Below, in pieces: positions 45,419 through 57,900 of a stretch of DNA of 64,000 bases. Position 1 is the first letter of the stretch; the number at the start of each line of letters is the position of its first letter. Origin of the DNA: Perkinsus olseni (taxonomy: Eukaryota; Perkinsozoa; Perkinsida; Perkinsidae); NCBI GenBank assembly GCA_013115135.1, contig JABANP010000163.1, positions 1 to 64,000 on the forward strand. Reading direction: 5' to 3'. Position numbers and translations under genes: made by a program. The notes beneath the pieces were generated by a model. The model did not search any database. It was not told where the DNA came from and worked only from the letters and a program-made list of their open reading frames with translations.

Positions 45419-48400
45419 CTAGGTCCTTCCCTTCTTCGATTTCCTCACCTTCTCACCCTCGAGTACGACGGCCAAGTACTGCACCAGAAGACATTCACCA
45501 TCCATCCCGGACTTGGCGGGTCCACCCAATCATCATCATACCCGTCCCATATCCGACATCAATTCATAAGGCGTCATCGTCTCCATCTTCAAGCTTGTTT
45601 GGGTCTCGTACAGTGCATGGAAGGCAGCAATGAAGGCCTCCTCACAGATGAGAGCTCCGGTTGTTCTCAAAATCTTCTCGACCGGCACTGGGAAGGTCCT
45701 GCGAAAAGTCAAACCGATTCCTAGCCCGGCTGCTGAGACCAGCTCACTTGTCTCCAAAGGCGAACACAACGACATAGCGGTTCTTCCTCTCAGTAGCGGC
45801 AGCTTTAGAAAAAGGAAGGAAGGATCCTTTGTACTGACCTGCAAGTAGCACTGAGGGGCACTCGATGATTGAAGGCTCACTACCCTTATCATAACTCTGC
45901 CATGTGAGCCCCGGTGTGCTCCTCAGAGAACAGGTCCTCTGCTTCACGACTGGCTGGCTGGCTTTTGACTTGAAGATCTGCAACCAGGTTCCGACTACAT
46001 GGGGAAGGAAAGCATGGCAATCCCCACTCCTTGGCTCTTCTTAGAGTTGAGCTGTAGGGTTTCATCTTCTAGACTGCCCAAAGGTGACATGCTGAGGGAA
46101 TACCCGATGGTGGCTAGGAAGGGTCCGCTGGCCAGTGGCGTCTACCTGTAGCTTCGTTCCCGGTGGCAAAGTATGGACGCGAAAGCTGATCAGTGTCTGA
46201 GTCTAAATGATATACTACGGCTGTTGGCACTACTCCCACCACCACTGATGCTACCTGTCGCATGTCTCCAAGTAAAGCAGTTAAAGAGAGCTCGTCTGGG
46301 TCATAGTCCGGACCGTACGCTGCGCTCACGACATACTTCATAGTCAGCTTGCAGTCCAGACCGACCCTGGAGAGTATCTTCTCGGGCTCCGCGGTGAGGA
46401 CTCCGAGTGCTCTGATGACGGCGGCGAGGGGTACGACTCAAAGCCACTCATACAGCACTCACTTTGAGTCGTTGTTGCCCGCTAGTCGGACCTCCACTAA
46501 GTGGCTAGCCTCATGGTGCCCGACGATGACGATGTTGTCCAAACCCGAACCTGAGGATAATCATCATCGCCAACCGAGCTGTCAACGGAGAGTTCGGGTA
46601 AGGAAGTCATATTCAGTCACCTCGAGGAAGCCGGCGTTTGCTACTGAGGGTGAGCAGACGGATGTGGACTGCATAGAGGTCATCGGCGCCACCGCAGGCA
46701 GGTGTCTGGAAGGAGGGTTTATTTACCGCTTCGACATTCATTCGGAAGGGTCGTGTTTAGTACCTCGATAGTCTTAGCCCGTGAGATGTCGATCAGGGAC
46801 AGTCTCTGAAGAAAATGGTTCGTGAGCCACGTCGTCTCGAGACACGGCGATAGGCTATCGCCGATAGCGATGCCACCTCGAGTGCTTACCTCTGGACCAT
46901 CGGCTTTCTTGCGCTCCTGAGCAGGAAGAAGACAAAGATCACTCAGATGCCAGGCACAAAGAGTCGAACTCGAGTCACAGGAGAAGACGCCGAAATTCTA
47001 GTCCGAACAACAGCAAGGCTCCTACTCTGAAATCCTCGAGAAGCTGCGGGCGTTTTGACTTGGGCGTCTTGGCAGCCCTGTCGGCCAGCTGGTAGAGGAG
47101 AAGTATGATGACTTCCAATGGCATTCCTGCAGCATGGCACTCACCTCCTTAAAGTCCTCTTCTACTTCTATTGGTGCCACTTGTTTGGCATCCCAATGCT
47201 TGCTGAGAGCAGAACTGTAGAACAGGTTTAGGCCGGCCTCGAGGATAGTCGAACAAGTGAGGGGAGATAGCGGCACGGACAGCTTTACAGGGAAGTACCT
47301 GAGCGAGCAAGTCACCCACAGATGCTCGTGAGCGGCGACGGCGAGATTATGGCCAGCCAGTCGTCCACACGAGCACAGCAGAGTTCCTGTGGCAGGATCG
47401 ATACCACACTTACCAATCCTTGTAGATGAAACACATGGAGTAACCCTTGTCGGGCTTCCCCCATGCAGGCTTCTTCTTGTTAGCGCATTCAGCTGAGGAC
47501 GAACACTGCTTCGGTTGAGTCGACGCCAGTAGCCGTCGTTACCTTCCTTCGCTGACCACATTATATAGAATGCTGTCGAGTAGCAAACGGAGGCGTCCGA
47601 TCTTGTTGCCTGAAGTGGTGAAGGCGGCTGCTTGGAGATGATAGCTCGCATGGGGGATGTATAATGGCATCAAGAGGATTTATACTACAGCGATACTTCC
47701 TGTACGGACTACGGTCGAGACGACACGGCTGCCTTACCACATTAGCAGCCTGGCCGATATCATACAAGGTGATTTCCTGAGAAAAGAACTCCTGAGCTAC
47801 TATGCTTCAGCAGGGGCTGGTGCCGTGAGTCTGGTGAAGTACGGTAGCCGTAGGAGTGCATGGGATAGTACTTTGAAGTCCACGCGGTCGTGCCTGTTCA
47901 GCTTCGATTGATCCTCGTTCGCTCGGTTGAACTGACCAGACGCCGTACGATGAGCAGTAGCGCCATCGGAGACCTCACCATAACGATGTCACTCCGGAAG
48001 TCGTCATAGCTGATGCCCGACTGGGAGCCTTCATATAAAGCGGACAGTCCTTCCTCTAGAGCTACCGAACATATCTTTGACTCGGGTGCAGCTGCAGGGG
48101 CGGGGTTATTATCAGGACCAACGGCAACGCTAGGGGGAACGGGCCCTCCCTCCAGTTTCAAGGGTATCCGTACGGTGTACTGCCTGAGGTACCACAACAA
48201 GGAGAAGAAGGGGACGACGCAGAAGCTGCCTTGGGTTTCAGGCACCCCACCTACCGGCCGTCAACGAAGAAAGCGACATGCCAGTCGCCATAGCCGTTGG
48301 AGTCAAGAGAGACGGAGGGCTCATCTCGACGGTAATTCGAGGACGAGTGGCCTAGCAAGGCCATGACCACCACCGCCGCGAGGCTGCGTAGTACGCCAAG

Positions 48401-48873
48401 GGCGAACTGTCCAACTTATGTTCCTTCCCAATGAGTCCGTAGCTTCACACTCAGTCATCTGAGGGCAGCAGTCTAGACGCAGGTCCTATGGAAGATACTG
48501 TGTCCTCACCCTCACGGCAGTGTCGGCCAAGTACTGTAGAGAATAAACCTACAGGATATCGATGATGGCAGTAGGCAAGGCATCGGCAGGGGCCCACCTT
48601 GAAGTCCTGGGACAAGGCACCATATCCAGGGATAGAACTCCCTCGCCTCTGTGCTATTGGGCTTTCAACACCATCCTCCGAGTCCTCATCCAACTCGTGA
48701 AATGTACTTCGATCCTTCTGAAATAGGGTGACACGTCGAATGGCTCCCAAGGGCGGCCCCCCGTCCCCCACAGGTCTCACCCGTCCGAACGGGATCAAAC
48801 AGTCCAAACACGAGCTTGCGTGGGCCAGCGGTGCCGCTACTGCCACAGAGAGCAGCGCCTGGCGAAGAATCAT
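45419..48873 (-). CDS. Secreted modular array protein F
   Basis: The start at 48873 gives a classical signal peptide (MILRQALLSVAVAAPLAHAS). Modules follow: DWHVAFFVDGR joined to YTVRIPLKL...CSVALEEGLSALYEG...FRSDIVMV (47976-48310), and YFPVKLSVPLSPLTCSTILE...VEEDFKEV (about 47147-47299). Next come DCKLTMKYVVSAAYGPDYDP with LLGDMRQ (about 46267-46430), and RYVVVFAFGDK joined to FRRTFPVPVEK...CEEAFIAAFHALYE...LMSDMGR (about 45540-45830). The last exon, YLAVVLEGEKVRKSKKGRT, ends at TAG (45419-45421). The shared plan is a strand ending V-x-F-x-x-D/G, an intron, a second strand, Cys, A-L helix, Tyr, and L/F-x-x-D-I-x-x-V. Secretion is predicted; the partner and role are unknown. Exon limits between modules are approximate. 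Confidence 0.55.
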
Positions 48874-49079
48874 GCTACACTATGATGAGAGTGACCGAAC
48901 AACCTGAATGCACCGACACGCTGACGAGCACAGGACTATGAAGGATCCTTAGAAGGAGAAGAAGGTAGACACGAGCGAACAACACAACGGCCAAAAGGCG
49001 ACGAACATCAACACCAAGCGGCGCTCCGAGCGTCTTGCATGGACCGGCAGTATCGATCTCATCTGAAGTCCCTCCCGCG

Positions 49080-50200
49080 CCGAGGGCTCAGTCAACAGCA
49101 GCAGCGCCAAACCTTCCATGTGTCAACTGAAGCAGGCAAGACTGATCGACAGCCCCTGCAGTTATTGGGCCGAGCGCGAAAGAGGAACGGCTGGACTGAG
49201 GTTGCAGCGAGCGGGTGTCGAAGGCCCTTACAAGAAGCATGAGCTTCAGCTGGTCCGTGGTTTTCTGACCCGGGTCTATCTCTCGCAACCTCAACCAAGA
49301 TTCCATGCCAGTCTTGAAGCAGCTGCTGATCTGGGTAGAGCTGGATAGAGGCACGACGACCTCCCTCAACCTGCCAACAGAGGTGGAGACGCCATGAGCG
49401 GCCTTCAATGACTCTTACAGGGACAGAGCATCAGTTGAGAACACCGCCACTGCTGGTTTCGAGTCCCCCTTGAACCTTCCATCCCTCGTGAATTGCACCG
49501 GTATATTCCGCGCGAAGGCACCTACAGTAGACCGTAGGCCATAATCAGTCTATATTAGTGTCGACTGACCTGGCCTGAACACTTTCCACTTGAGTGTGAT
49601 CGGAGAGTAGTTGTTGTCGTCATCTAAAAGCTCGGTGTCGAGGTGACACAGCATGATGTGAGCGTGTGCCTGCTCTCAGCCAAGCCTTCCATGCGGATGT
49701 CGTGTCTGGCGACTCACCTTCAAAAGTTTTTGCATCATAACTTGCACCAGCATCTTGCCGGGGTTCGCTCTACCAAGCTCCAGCCACTGCCTTGCTGCAT
49801 CGAGGAGTACCGCACACTCTCGACTGGTGCTGTCTTTAAACACTACGACAGCATCCTCATGCAGGCTGAGAAGGAGGGAGAGGATGAGTCCTAGTCGGCA
49901 TGCTTCGGAGCTCACAAGTTGTCCGCGGTCATCACGACTATGAGGGCATTCCTTTGTCTCAGGCGGAAGGCGTTCGGTATGAGCCCTGGGTAGCCACCTG
50001 AGCACACCAACCGAACCTTGAACAGACCGAACCTTGAACAGAGGTTGCCTACCTGGCCGGAAAACCCGCCAGCTGAGGGATGGGCCGTCCGGTGTAGCTG
50101 GGTCGGGGAAGTCACACTGGTAGTAGGGTTTGTAGATGGCTGTTGCCCTTGGTTCGGACACCACAGCGTTAGCAGCCGCGAAGGCTAAGTTAGGGTTCTG
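49080..50200 (-). CDS. Secreted-array type protein G (partial model)
   Basis: Minus-strand exons encode AFAAANAVVSEPRATAIYKP with YYQCDFPDPATPDGP (about 50.05-50.19 kb, donor GTAGGC). A module follows, DAVVVFKDSTSRECAVLLDA with RQWLELGRANPGK (49715-49861), then a second, REVVVPLSSSTQISSCFKTG with MESWLRLREIDPG and TTDQLKLMLLV (49229-49369). The Cys, Trp/Tyr and L-x-x-x-L-x-V positions fit the array module. The 5' end (signal peptide) and the 3' end are not firmly placed. Confidence 0.4.
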
Positions 50201-50779
50201 AGAAGCACGATTTAATGTTGGCGTTTGGTGACGAGGCCAATGTCCCGTTCACAACCCACTTCTGGTCGTCGGTCAGGCCCGGAGGCTGCGACGGTGACGC
50301 CAGCCCAGAGGCCTTGCGTCAATAGTAGAGACCAAGCTAGGAAGCAGCCCGGGGAGAAGCACGTTCTATGGAGATAAGTAAACATAGTGAGGTGAGGCCA
50401 AAAACTGAACCATGTCGCAGACGACAGCGAGGGTATCCAGGGGCAGCGAGGCAGTTGATATTAGATGACACTGTTCAAACAGGAAAGCAATTGTTGTTCG
50501 AACCTTTGAGAGATGAAGCGAAGGGAGGGCGCAACTGAGTAGCAACAGCCACGACAGGCGAGAACAGACCCGTCATAGCCGTCATGGATAACTCAACCCC
50601 TTAGGTCCCCAACGACGGAAGAATGCTGCGTGTTGTAAAGTGAGTTAATCTCGATAAGAGTATCTTTGAAAGTGGCCTCGCAACTACGGCCTGGCAATCT
50701 GCAGACTATTCACTCCGTTCTGTGCAGTGGATTGTGGATCCATCCATGCTGTGCCCGTTGGAGCCGCTACGTCAGCAGT

Positions 50780-51561
50780 ACGGGTAGAAGTATTGAGAGT
50801 TTGCGGTATAAAATCAATCCACAGCCAGCCCATGCTGCAGCATCCCTGCTCCAGACCTGAAGGGGACCTGTAGGCCGTGGCTGAGGTGGCCGTAGCTGCT
50901 GACTACCGTCGGGGGCACGACTGTGCTTCTCTCGACGTTTGGTGTGGACCGTCGCCGCGTAACTGAGTATGACAGGACTCATCAAGCGACGAACAATCAT
51001 CCAGTGAATGATATCGTGGATGCACAGGGGCATGAGGGCGTTGTCAGCGTGAGACACTGGAAGACCCACCCGGTTCCTTGCAGGGCTTGCCCGAGGCGCC
51101 GCCCCATCTCTTGGAAGTGTCGTCGAACGCTGACGTATGACCCAAGGAGCACACCGGTCATGAAAAGGACTGAGATAAAGCCTCTGGTGCCAGACTGATG
51201 AGATGCACCAACAGCTCAACGATGAGGGAGACTTACTTGGTACGACAGTGGCAGCAATGACAAGTGCGATGTCGACTGCTGCTTCCATCTCTTCCTCTTC
51301 TGACTCCTCAGCGTCAGCATCAGATGACCCAGCATTGAAGACGAGAGCATGACCGAATACCTACACTCGCACAGTGGTCGCCTTCACCGACTGGTACGCT
51401 GTGCAAGAGTAGAAGGCACACGGCAAGTACGACACAAGGCGGGGACACGAGCGTCTTACCACGACACACACCATCGCCACGATGAAGAAAGGGCTCTTGT
51501 TCCACAGACTGAGAGGAGTACATATGGCTTGTGCGGGCTGTTGCAACTCACAAGGGGCCAA
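50780..51561 (-). CDS. Small predicted membrane protein, unrecognised
   Basis: The candidate start at 51561 begins MAPCELQQPAQAICTPLSLW, then KSPFFIVAMVCVV and a GTAAGA donor. Later exons give AYQSVKATTVR, an acidic stretch with VDIALVIAATVVP, and TRGFISVLFMTGVLLGSYVS followed by RRHFQEMGRRLGQALQG. There are two or three hydrophobic helices and a basic tail. I recognise no family. Exon phases in the second half are unclear. Confidence 0.35.
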
Positions 51562-52502
51562 CCCCTCTCCTGCAGTAGCGATACCATCCCTCCGCCACTT
51601 CGTCCAGTCTGGTGCTATGCGCGCTCAGAACAGGAGGCCAGTGTATTGCACCACCCGAAGATGGGTCCACCTAGAGCAGTGCCGCTATGAAGCGGGAAAT
51701 CACGCAAGAACCCTGACCTCAACCCGGATGGCGTCCCTCGGTACCAGGATAGGATTGACCCATACAATGACACACAGCTGCATGAGGGACGCCTGTGGAG
51801 GCCCAACGGGCATCAACAACACAACGACGGCAGGGGAGCTACGACAAGGTCATCATGGTAAGGGTTCGAAGGAACTCAACCGAGCTGCATGCCCCCTTCG
51901 TGAGTATTCGATCTTGTGAGACGGGGCTGCCGCGGGTCGTGTCTAGCTAAGATCTCTCCTCTATGTTCGGGGTATCGAGACCATGGAATGGCAGCATAGG
52001 AGTAGGGTGCGACAGCGAGCTGAGAGGGGCCACTGCAGCGGCACAACAATGGCAGCGAGCCAACAAAGAGCATGGTGTCACGAGGGCTATGCCAGGGTCG
52101 CCCGTGATCACGTCCGCCCGCCCTACCTTGCTCCTGGCCAGGCCGACGTTCTGTCCATCTCTACTAGGCAAGACGGCGTCACGGTCCGGGTCCAGGTACT
52201 ATATACGGTAGAGTGGAGGGGAGGACGCTTCGAAGTGTACCTAGGCGACACCAGCTGGGGGGACTCCATCAGGGTTCGACATGCAGCTTTCAACTCACGC
52301 TGCTGCCCGTGCTGCATCGTCCCCATCCTGTTCCCAGGACCGTCGTGCGTTCACCAATGGTTTCTCTATGCTGAAGCAATCCTCCCATCGTCTATTGCTG
52401 GTCGTCATACCAGGGAAGCCTGTCAAGGACTCCACCCTCGAGGACATCTGCAGCAGGGGGAGGAGGATCCCCACCTGGGTAGTCCTCCCCAGCACCAAGT
52501 GA
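51480..52502 (+). CDS. Uncharacterised plus-strand gene (partial model)
   Basis: Protein-like plus-strand stretches occur in short exons: NPDLNPDGVPRYQDRIDPYN with DTQLHEGRLWRPNG (about 51.71-51.84 kb), RPPYLAPGQADVLSISTRQD with GVTVRVQVLYTVEWRGGRFE and VYLGDTSWGDSI (about 52.11-52.28), and SSHRLLLVVIPGKPVKDSTL with EDICSRGRRIPTWV, ending at the stop 52500-52502. Splice sites between them were not resolved and I do not recognise the product. It runs against the direction of the neighbouring array. Confidence 0.35.
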
Positions 52503-53186
52503 CTTGAGATCAGGGAAGCTCTTCGAATGCACGAGGCCATGCAGACAGTCCGCAGCTTGCCGTGAAGCATTGAAGTGCGGCGAGCGCTGACCCTGACCAC
52601 GCGAGCCCTACAGGTCGTCTCTTCTTGCCACTCTCACCTTCTTGAACACGCTCCTGCCGTGGCCACTTGCTGCCTCCCAGAAGGGGTCCACGTAGCAAGA
52701 TGCCCTTGGCCTTTCCTAGAGGGGTATCATCACTTCGTGACAGTACTTGTTGGCTTACGTTAGCATGCGCAGCGTGACGATTCTCTAGTCTTATGAGCTC
52801 TTGTAGATTCCTACCACCACCATACCACCACCCACTAGAGTGTGGATGATTACTCCTTCCCTTGAACATGACACAAAATGACGACACTGGACGACGAAGA
52901 AAATGCACGATCGAATAGGAAAGATACTCCAGCATGTTGCCGCTGTGTTGCCTCAGTGTTGTCTGTGGCCTACCGCTGAGTGTCAACACCACCTTCCCGC
53001 TAAACAGGCCAAGTTGAGCATGGTTTGGTAGTCGCCCGCGTAGAGGTCTTTACTCTGAATTCCCCACAAGTTCATACGAGACACCCCACAGTATTGCTTA
53101 ACACAAATACCATGATATGGTCGGAAAATAGCAGCGCTAGGCTGCTCTCCTCATGCATGTCCTCGTTTGAATTATAACAACAGTAA
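52503..53186. other. No gene recognised
   Basis: The longest minus-strand frame (52510-52992) has no known domain and few coding features. There is no repeat or RNA gene that I can see. Confidence 0.4.
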
Positions 53187-54156
53187 CATCAACTATTAAT
53201 CAACTCTACAGTCGGACGACCGCTGCGGGCTCCATGATGGTGGACCCCGTACTGCAGGTGACAGAGGCCACCACGGTAGTGCTCTCCCACCGTCGCCCTC
53301 CGAGGATTCAAGTTTAGTCTCGGTACGCAGTCAGGGCGCTTGAGGTCTGCCGAGAGTCTGACTCTGTCCGGGAAGAGCGGTGGCGTCGACACCAACGACG
53401 ACTCAACAGCATGGCGCTGGACAGCCTGAAAGTGCCCGAGAGAAGGGTTCATAACGACTAAGTCTCCACTGGGCTGCACCGGACGGTACTCGGAGAGCAC
53501 CTCTTACAGCAAAACCAGCAAGCTCCTCGTCACGCGAGAACAGCAGCCGATCATTTATCATTAGAAGAACAAAGGAGTCCCCACCCACTTGCGAGTCGTC
53601 TAGCGACACTTCCTCGATGCACTCCCTCTGCTGGAGCACGCCTGAATTGCCCCTCTCAAGACCGTCATATGCTTGCCTTGCTGCTTTGGACATGCCCACC
53701 GGAAGGCCCTGCACGAATCGCTGGGACACCAGACCCCCCAGCACAGCAAGGACTGACCTTCTGCGCCCGCAGTTTGTGTATGTAGGAGTCGTAAGCACGC
53801 TTGACCTTAGTCAGCAGCTTACCATACGCCTCGTCCTGTACTATAATGGCATCCCAGAGATCAGAGTAAACTTCTAGCTTCGCTTCGCTCATGCCTGCAA
53901 CAAGGGCATCCTCGTAAGAGGGCTGTTGCCGACCGCACCGCTTGAAGGGTCAGCTCCTAGCCGTTCTGGCCGGCGAACCGCACTTAGTCGCTGCGGGCCT
54001 GCCGAAGTCCCTCACTGGTACTGCGCGCCGTTGAGGTAGTGATGACCTCAAGTTGGACATACTCTGGCTACTCGGCACTCGTGGCCGCAGGGATGTGGTC
54101 TGAGCGCTGTAGGGCCTGCGAAGAACACCTTGACAAGGGGAAGCAGCGGCAGTCAT
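53187..54156 (-). CDS. Basic/coiled-coil protein, possibly cytoskeletal
   Basis: A first exon from 54156 is basic and Ser-rich (YSAQTTSLRPRVPSSQSMSN). It is followed after a CAG acceptor by MSEAKLEVYSDLWDAIIVQD with YGKLLTKVKRAYDSYIHKLR (53750-53892), a helical coiled-coil stretch. Later exons encode QRECIEEVSLDDSQVGGDSF with VLLMINDRLLFSRDEELAGF (about 53.50-53.63) and a C-terminal exon ending at 53187-53200. The helical segment resembles the LL-x-x-(I/V)-K-x-x-Y-D/E-x-Y/W-(I/V) pattern of cilia-associated coiled-coil proteins such as TSNAXIP1. That is a weak, by-eye resemblance. It lies next to the array but does not clearly carry its module. Confidence 0.4.
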
Positions 54157-54968
54157 CCTTACCGTCTCACTTCTCTTTGCTGCGGCTTAGTGCCAGCCCC
54201 TGTACAGAGCGCTGACCGTGGTCTAGTGTGGAGGGAGTGGCTGGACTTACTGCAGCTCAGCGGCCGGGCAGCATCTACACGATCTCTCTTCAACACGCTC
54301 AGCTCACTGACTTACTTGGCGCTCTAAACCCTGTCGCAATCGCCCCATCAATCGTCCTCCTCCTCCCTAAGGCTCCTGTTCCACTGCATGAAGCCATGAA
54401 CGCTGGCACTACTGAATCAACTACGACCACAGGGACCTCACTACACGGCCATCAATAGTCATCAATAACAGAGTATCTCCACCAAGCCAGGATGAGACGT
54501 GGGAGTCACTCACGCCAACAGTCCGTGTATAACGGAATGGAGTATCTCGAGCGGACTCGAGACTTTAGGGCGAGCGCTATATGAAATTGCGCTGAAGTAA
54601 AATTCCCGATTTGAGCGGAGCGAAGCAGTCATAACTGCGAGCCTTTGCAGGATCATCTACGTAGGCAAGTTGAGTATTGGGTCTCTTTACTCCTCCATTT
54701 GAACCTCCAGCCTTCGCTGCGGCATACCGGGTCATAACCTAGGACTGCGATGCTCTTGGCCTTGGTATCATTCCAGGGAATGACTCCATCAACTCCCCAG
54801 GGCATCATACGCAATCACATTTCATACCGACCCTCTCCCCGACAGTTCATGCTCCGATCGGCAGCAGAGTCTTTCCACATCCTCGCATCTTGAATGGGCT
54901 TGCTCGTGTCGTGTCAACGCTCTCACCATCGTTAGCGGGTCATAAGTAGCTGTTGTTGTTGTTTTTTA
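54157..54968. other. Intergenic, divergent promoters, no gene seen
   Basis: This lies between the minus-strand coiled-coil gene and the plus-strand appendage gene, so it must contain both promoters. A (gtt)n-like run lies just before the ATG at 54969. Nothing else is recognised. Confidence 0.45.
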
Positions 54969-57900
54969 ATGTCGGCTACGGCAGTATCGGGATCTGTCGG
55001 TGGTGGTGGTGGTCGGGCAGCCCCAGCAGCAGTGGTTGTCAGTGAACAAGACCGTCACAATGCTGAGGACCTAGCCTTCGACCTCCGACAGATGGTCCGG
55101 AATGGCCACATAGACGAGCCACAATGCAAGGACCTAAAAGAGCACTGTGAGCTTGAATTCAGGTAGGCTGGGTCACGGCTTCTCAGCGCTTCATGGAACC
55201 TCGTCATCTCAGTCGTTGGGAGTCGTTAGCACAGCAGGCAGCAAATAGGGAGGATTTTGTAGAGTTTGAACGGCTCACTGAGGTACTTGGACCATCACCA
55301 CACCGCCAAGGCTAATACTCGCTCTTAGATCGCTCATAAACTGGGGGATGCTCTACGGGTTTATGATGAGGCTAGTAGAGGAGGTGGTAGTGTTCGAGAC
55401 AGGGCTGCCAGTTTTGGTGGCCAGTCGGCGCCCCTAGCAGCCGCAACATCGCCTGGTAGTTGGGAGTAGAAGGTCGAAGCGCGGAAGTGACGGACTGAGT
55501 AGATACGCACCGAGGCATCAGCACCGACGCTCCCCCACCAGCTGACGCTGGTGATGAGCTCCCACCGCAGCAGCCCGCACCATCAGCTAGTGCCGAGAAG
55601 AAGTCCCGTAAGAAGAAGAAGAAGCATCAGAGGAAGCGCAGTGTGGAGTCCTTGGAAGGCTTCGACGCCGCTGGCCCAGCCTCTAATGGAGACAGTAGTA
55701 GCAATACCGTCCTCGCTGCTTTCACTCTGATCTCTCAGGGCCTAACCAGTCTGCAGAGCCAGCTTTCCCAGCGTTCGAAGGAGCCGATGCATGGGGCTCT
55801 GTGTTCCCCGACCCAGCAGCCCCTCCTGCTGCTCAGGCTGATGGGCCTGATGCTGCCCCACCGGTAGTAGAGGGCCTGGGGTTGTAGGAGAAGTATAAGG
55901 CGTATATTGTAGGGCAGCGGAGCGGGGGTCGGCCCTTTACCGGACACTACTGCGAAGGATGAAGCTGCAGAGAAGGCTCAGGCTCTAGAGGAGGAGAATA
56001 GTGACCTCAAGGAGCAAGTTGAGACACTCAGCAGGCAGCTTACTGTAGCGCAAAGTAGTACTGAGGTGGACTTTGCTGAGTAGGGGATGGAGTGGTATGT
56101 TAGGTGGGCTGGCGATGCTACAGGAACAGCTCACTGCAGCTCAGAAGACTATGACACAGCAGGAGCATGAACATGCTCAGTTAGTGGACAGGCTGGGTAA
56201 GAGCGTTCAGATTATAACCAAGCTAAGACCGATGCAGGGCAAGGCTGAGGTAGATCATGGAGCGCCTCGCTAGTGTGGCGAATCGGGCGGTCTATAGGTA
56301 TTGGAAGATAGACTGAAGAAGGCGAATGAGGATAGCAATACGCAACAGCAGCAGTTGGCCGAAAAGGATAAGGTCATCAAAGCCTTGGAGGCTCAGCTAG
56401 AGTCCAAGAGTAAGGCGTGGACGGCTGCTGGTGGTGATGATGATAGGCGGGTGCCTCAGGTAAACTACTGACAGAGACTAGACAGAAGCTATTCGGTGAG
56501 AGGGATAGGGTTATGGCTATGAATCAGGAGATTGCCAACCTTAGAGTGGCCAATGACGAGGTAGTAGTGGTTATGGTCTGGATAAGGGATAGGTAGGGTC
56601 ATCCTAGGTCCAGCAAGAGGCGGATCAACTGGCTGCAAGGGCCGGTGTACGGGAGAAGCAACTACAGCGTATGCGATACATCGTGGACTCCTCAGGTCTC
56701 GTCGAGGAGGACAACACTGGTAGGTAGACCGTCGTGGTGGTACTCACTACTTCTGCTTCCCCAGGTGCCCCTGCTACTACCAGTGGCATGCTCTCACAAG
56801 TGGGGAATACGGCACCAGATCTGAGGACTAGTACTGGCATGACGATGAGAGGCATGCCCTACAGCCAAGCCTCGCTAAGCCAAAGGCAACAGATGGTAGT
56901 ATTGTTGTTGATGATGATGAGCACCATTCCCAGTGAATATTGTGGCAGTTGGCGGGGAGCACCTCTAGTATACCTAATACCACTCCTAACGGAACAGCAG
57001 CAGACTATGCCTCCCCGACCAGGGACTCCCTCACGCAGACGCAGTCACAGGCCACTGTAGCTAATATGAAGGACCCTCTCTTCTTCCGACAAACTAACGA
57101 TATGGACTGGGGAAGTAGGATAATTTTGTGGCGCGTGACGCAGAGTTATCCTTTCAATATAGGAACGGAAGTCCATGCCTTAGCCCAGCCTATCAGTGAG
57201 CAGTATCGGCAGATGCTGCAGTGTGGCAGCGGGGAGTACTCAGGTTGGTGTTGCCTCTCCCTCCGCCCTGGAGTACCACTCTTTGCCTTATTCATCAGGA
57301 TGTATCTTTGAAGATGCTGCTGTTAGCGTGAGGATGTACTGTTCCGTCCAAGGCCTTGGTATTGACCTCAAGTTCGACTTGGTCAATAAGGGAGCCTCAC
57401 CATTGGTAGCAGCAGGAAGGGAATCTTGTAGTGCGCATCTTCGTGTGCAGGTCCAGGCTAATCTCATAGCCGAGCCTAGGAAGGTCACTGCCTTTGATTT
57501 CACTATAGAGCCTGTTCCTAGTAAGACAAGAAGCGACTCTGGCCTGTTCAGCATGGTATCTTAGGTCGAAGCCCGGTGGTGATGGGAGGAGGTAAGCGTG
57601 AGTTCACTGGAAGGCTGCTAGTGAAGTCACCGTATGAGTTCCCCCCTGTGATGTGTATCAACTATGTAAGGTCTGCTAGTGTTGTCCTTCCCGCCACAAC
57701 CAACCTGTTATCAGGTGCTATCCGATGGCACCCCTGTCAACAACTACATCCGCATTCCTCTGCCTATCCCCAAGGTTGCCAGACCTGCCAATCCAAGTGT
57801 GTTGGATGGAGCCGTATTTTACTTTTCGCATCGCTCCGCTCAGGTTCTACAGTATTTTTCGAGCATTGGCGTAGCGAGAAGTTTAGTCTGTGCGAAGTAT

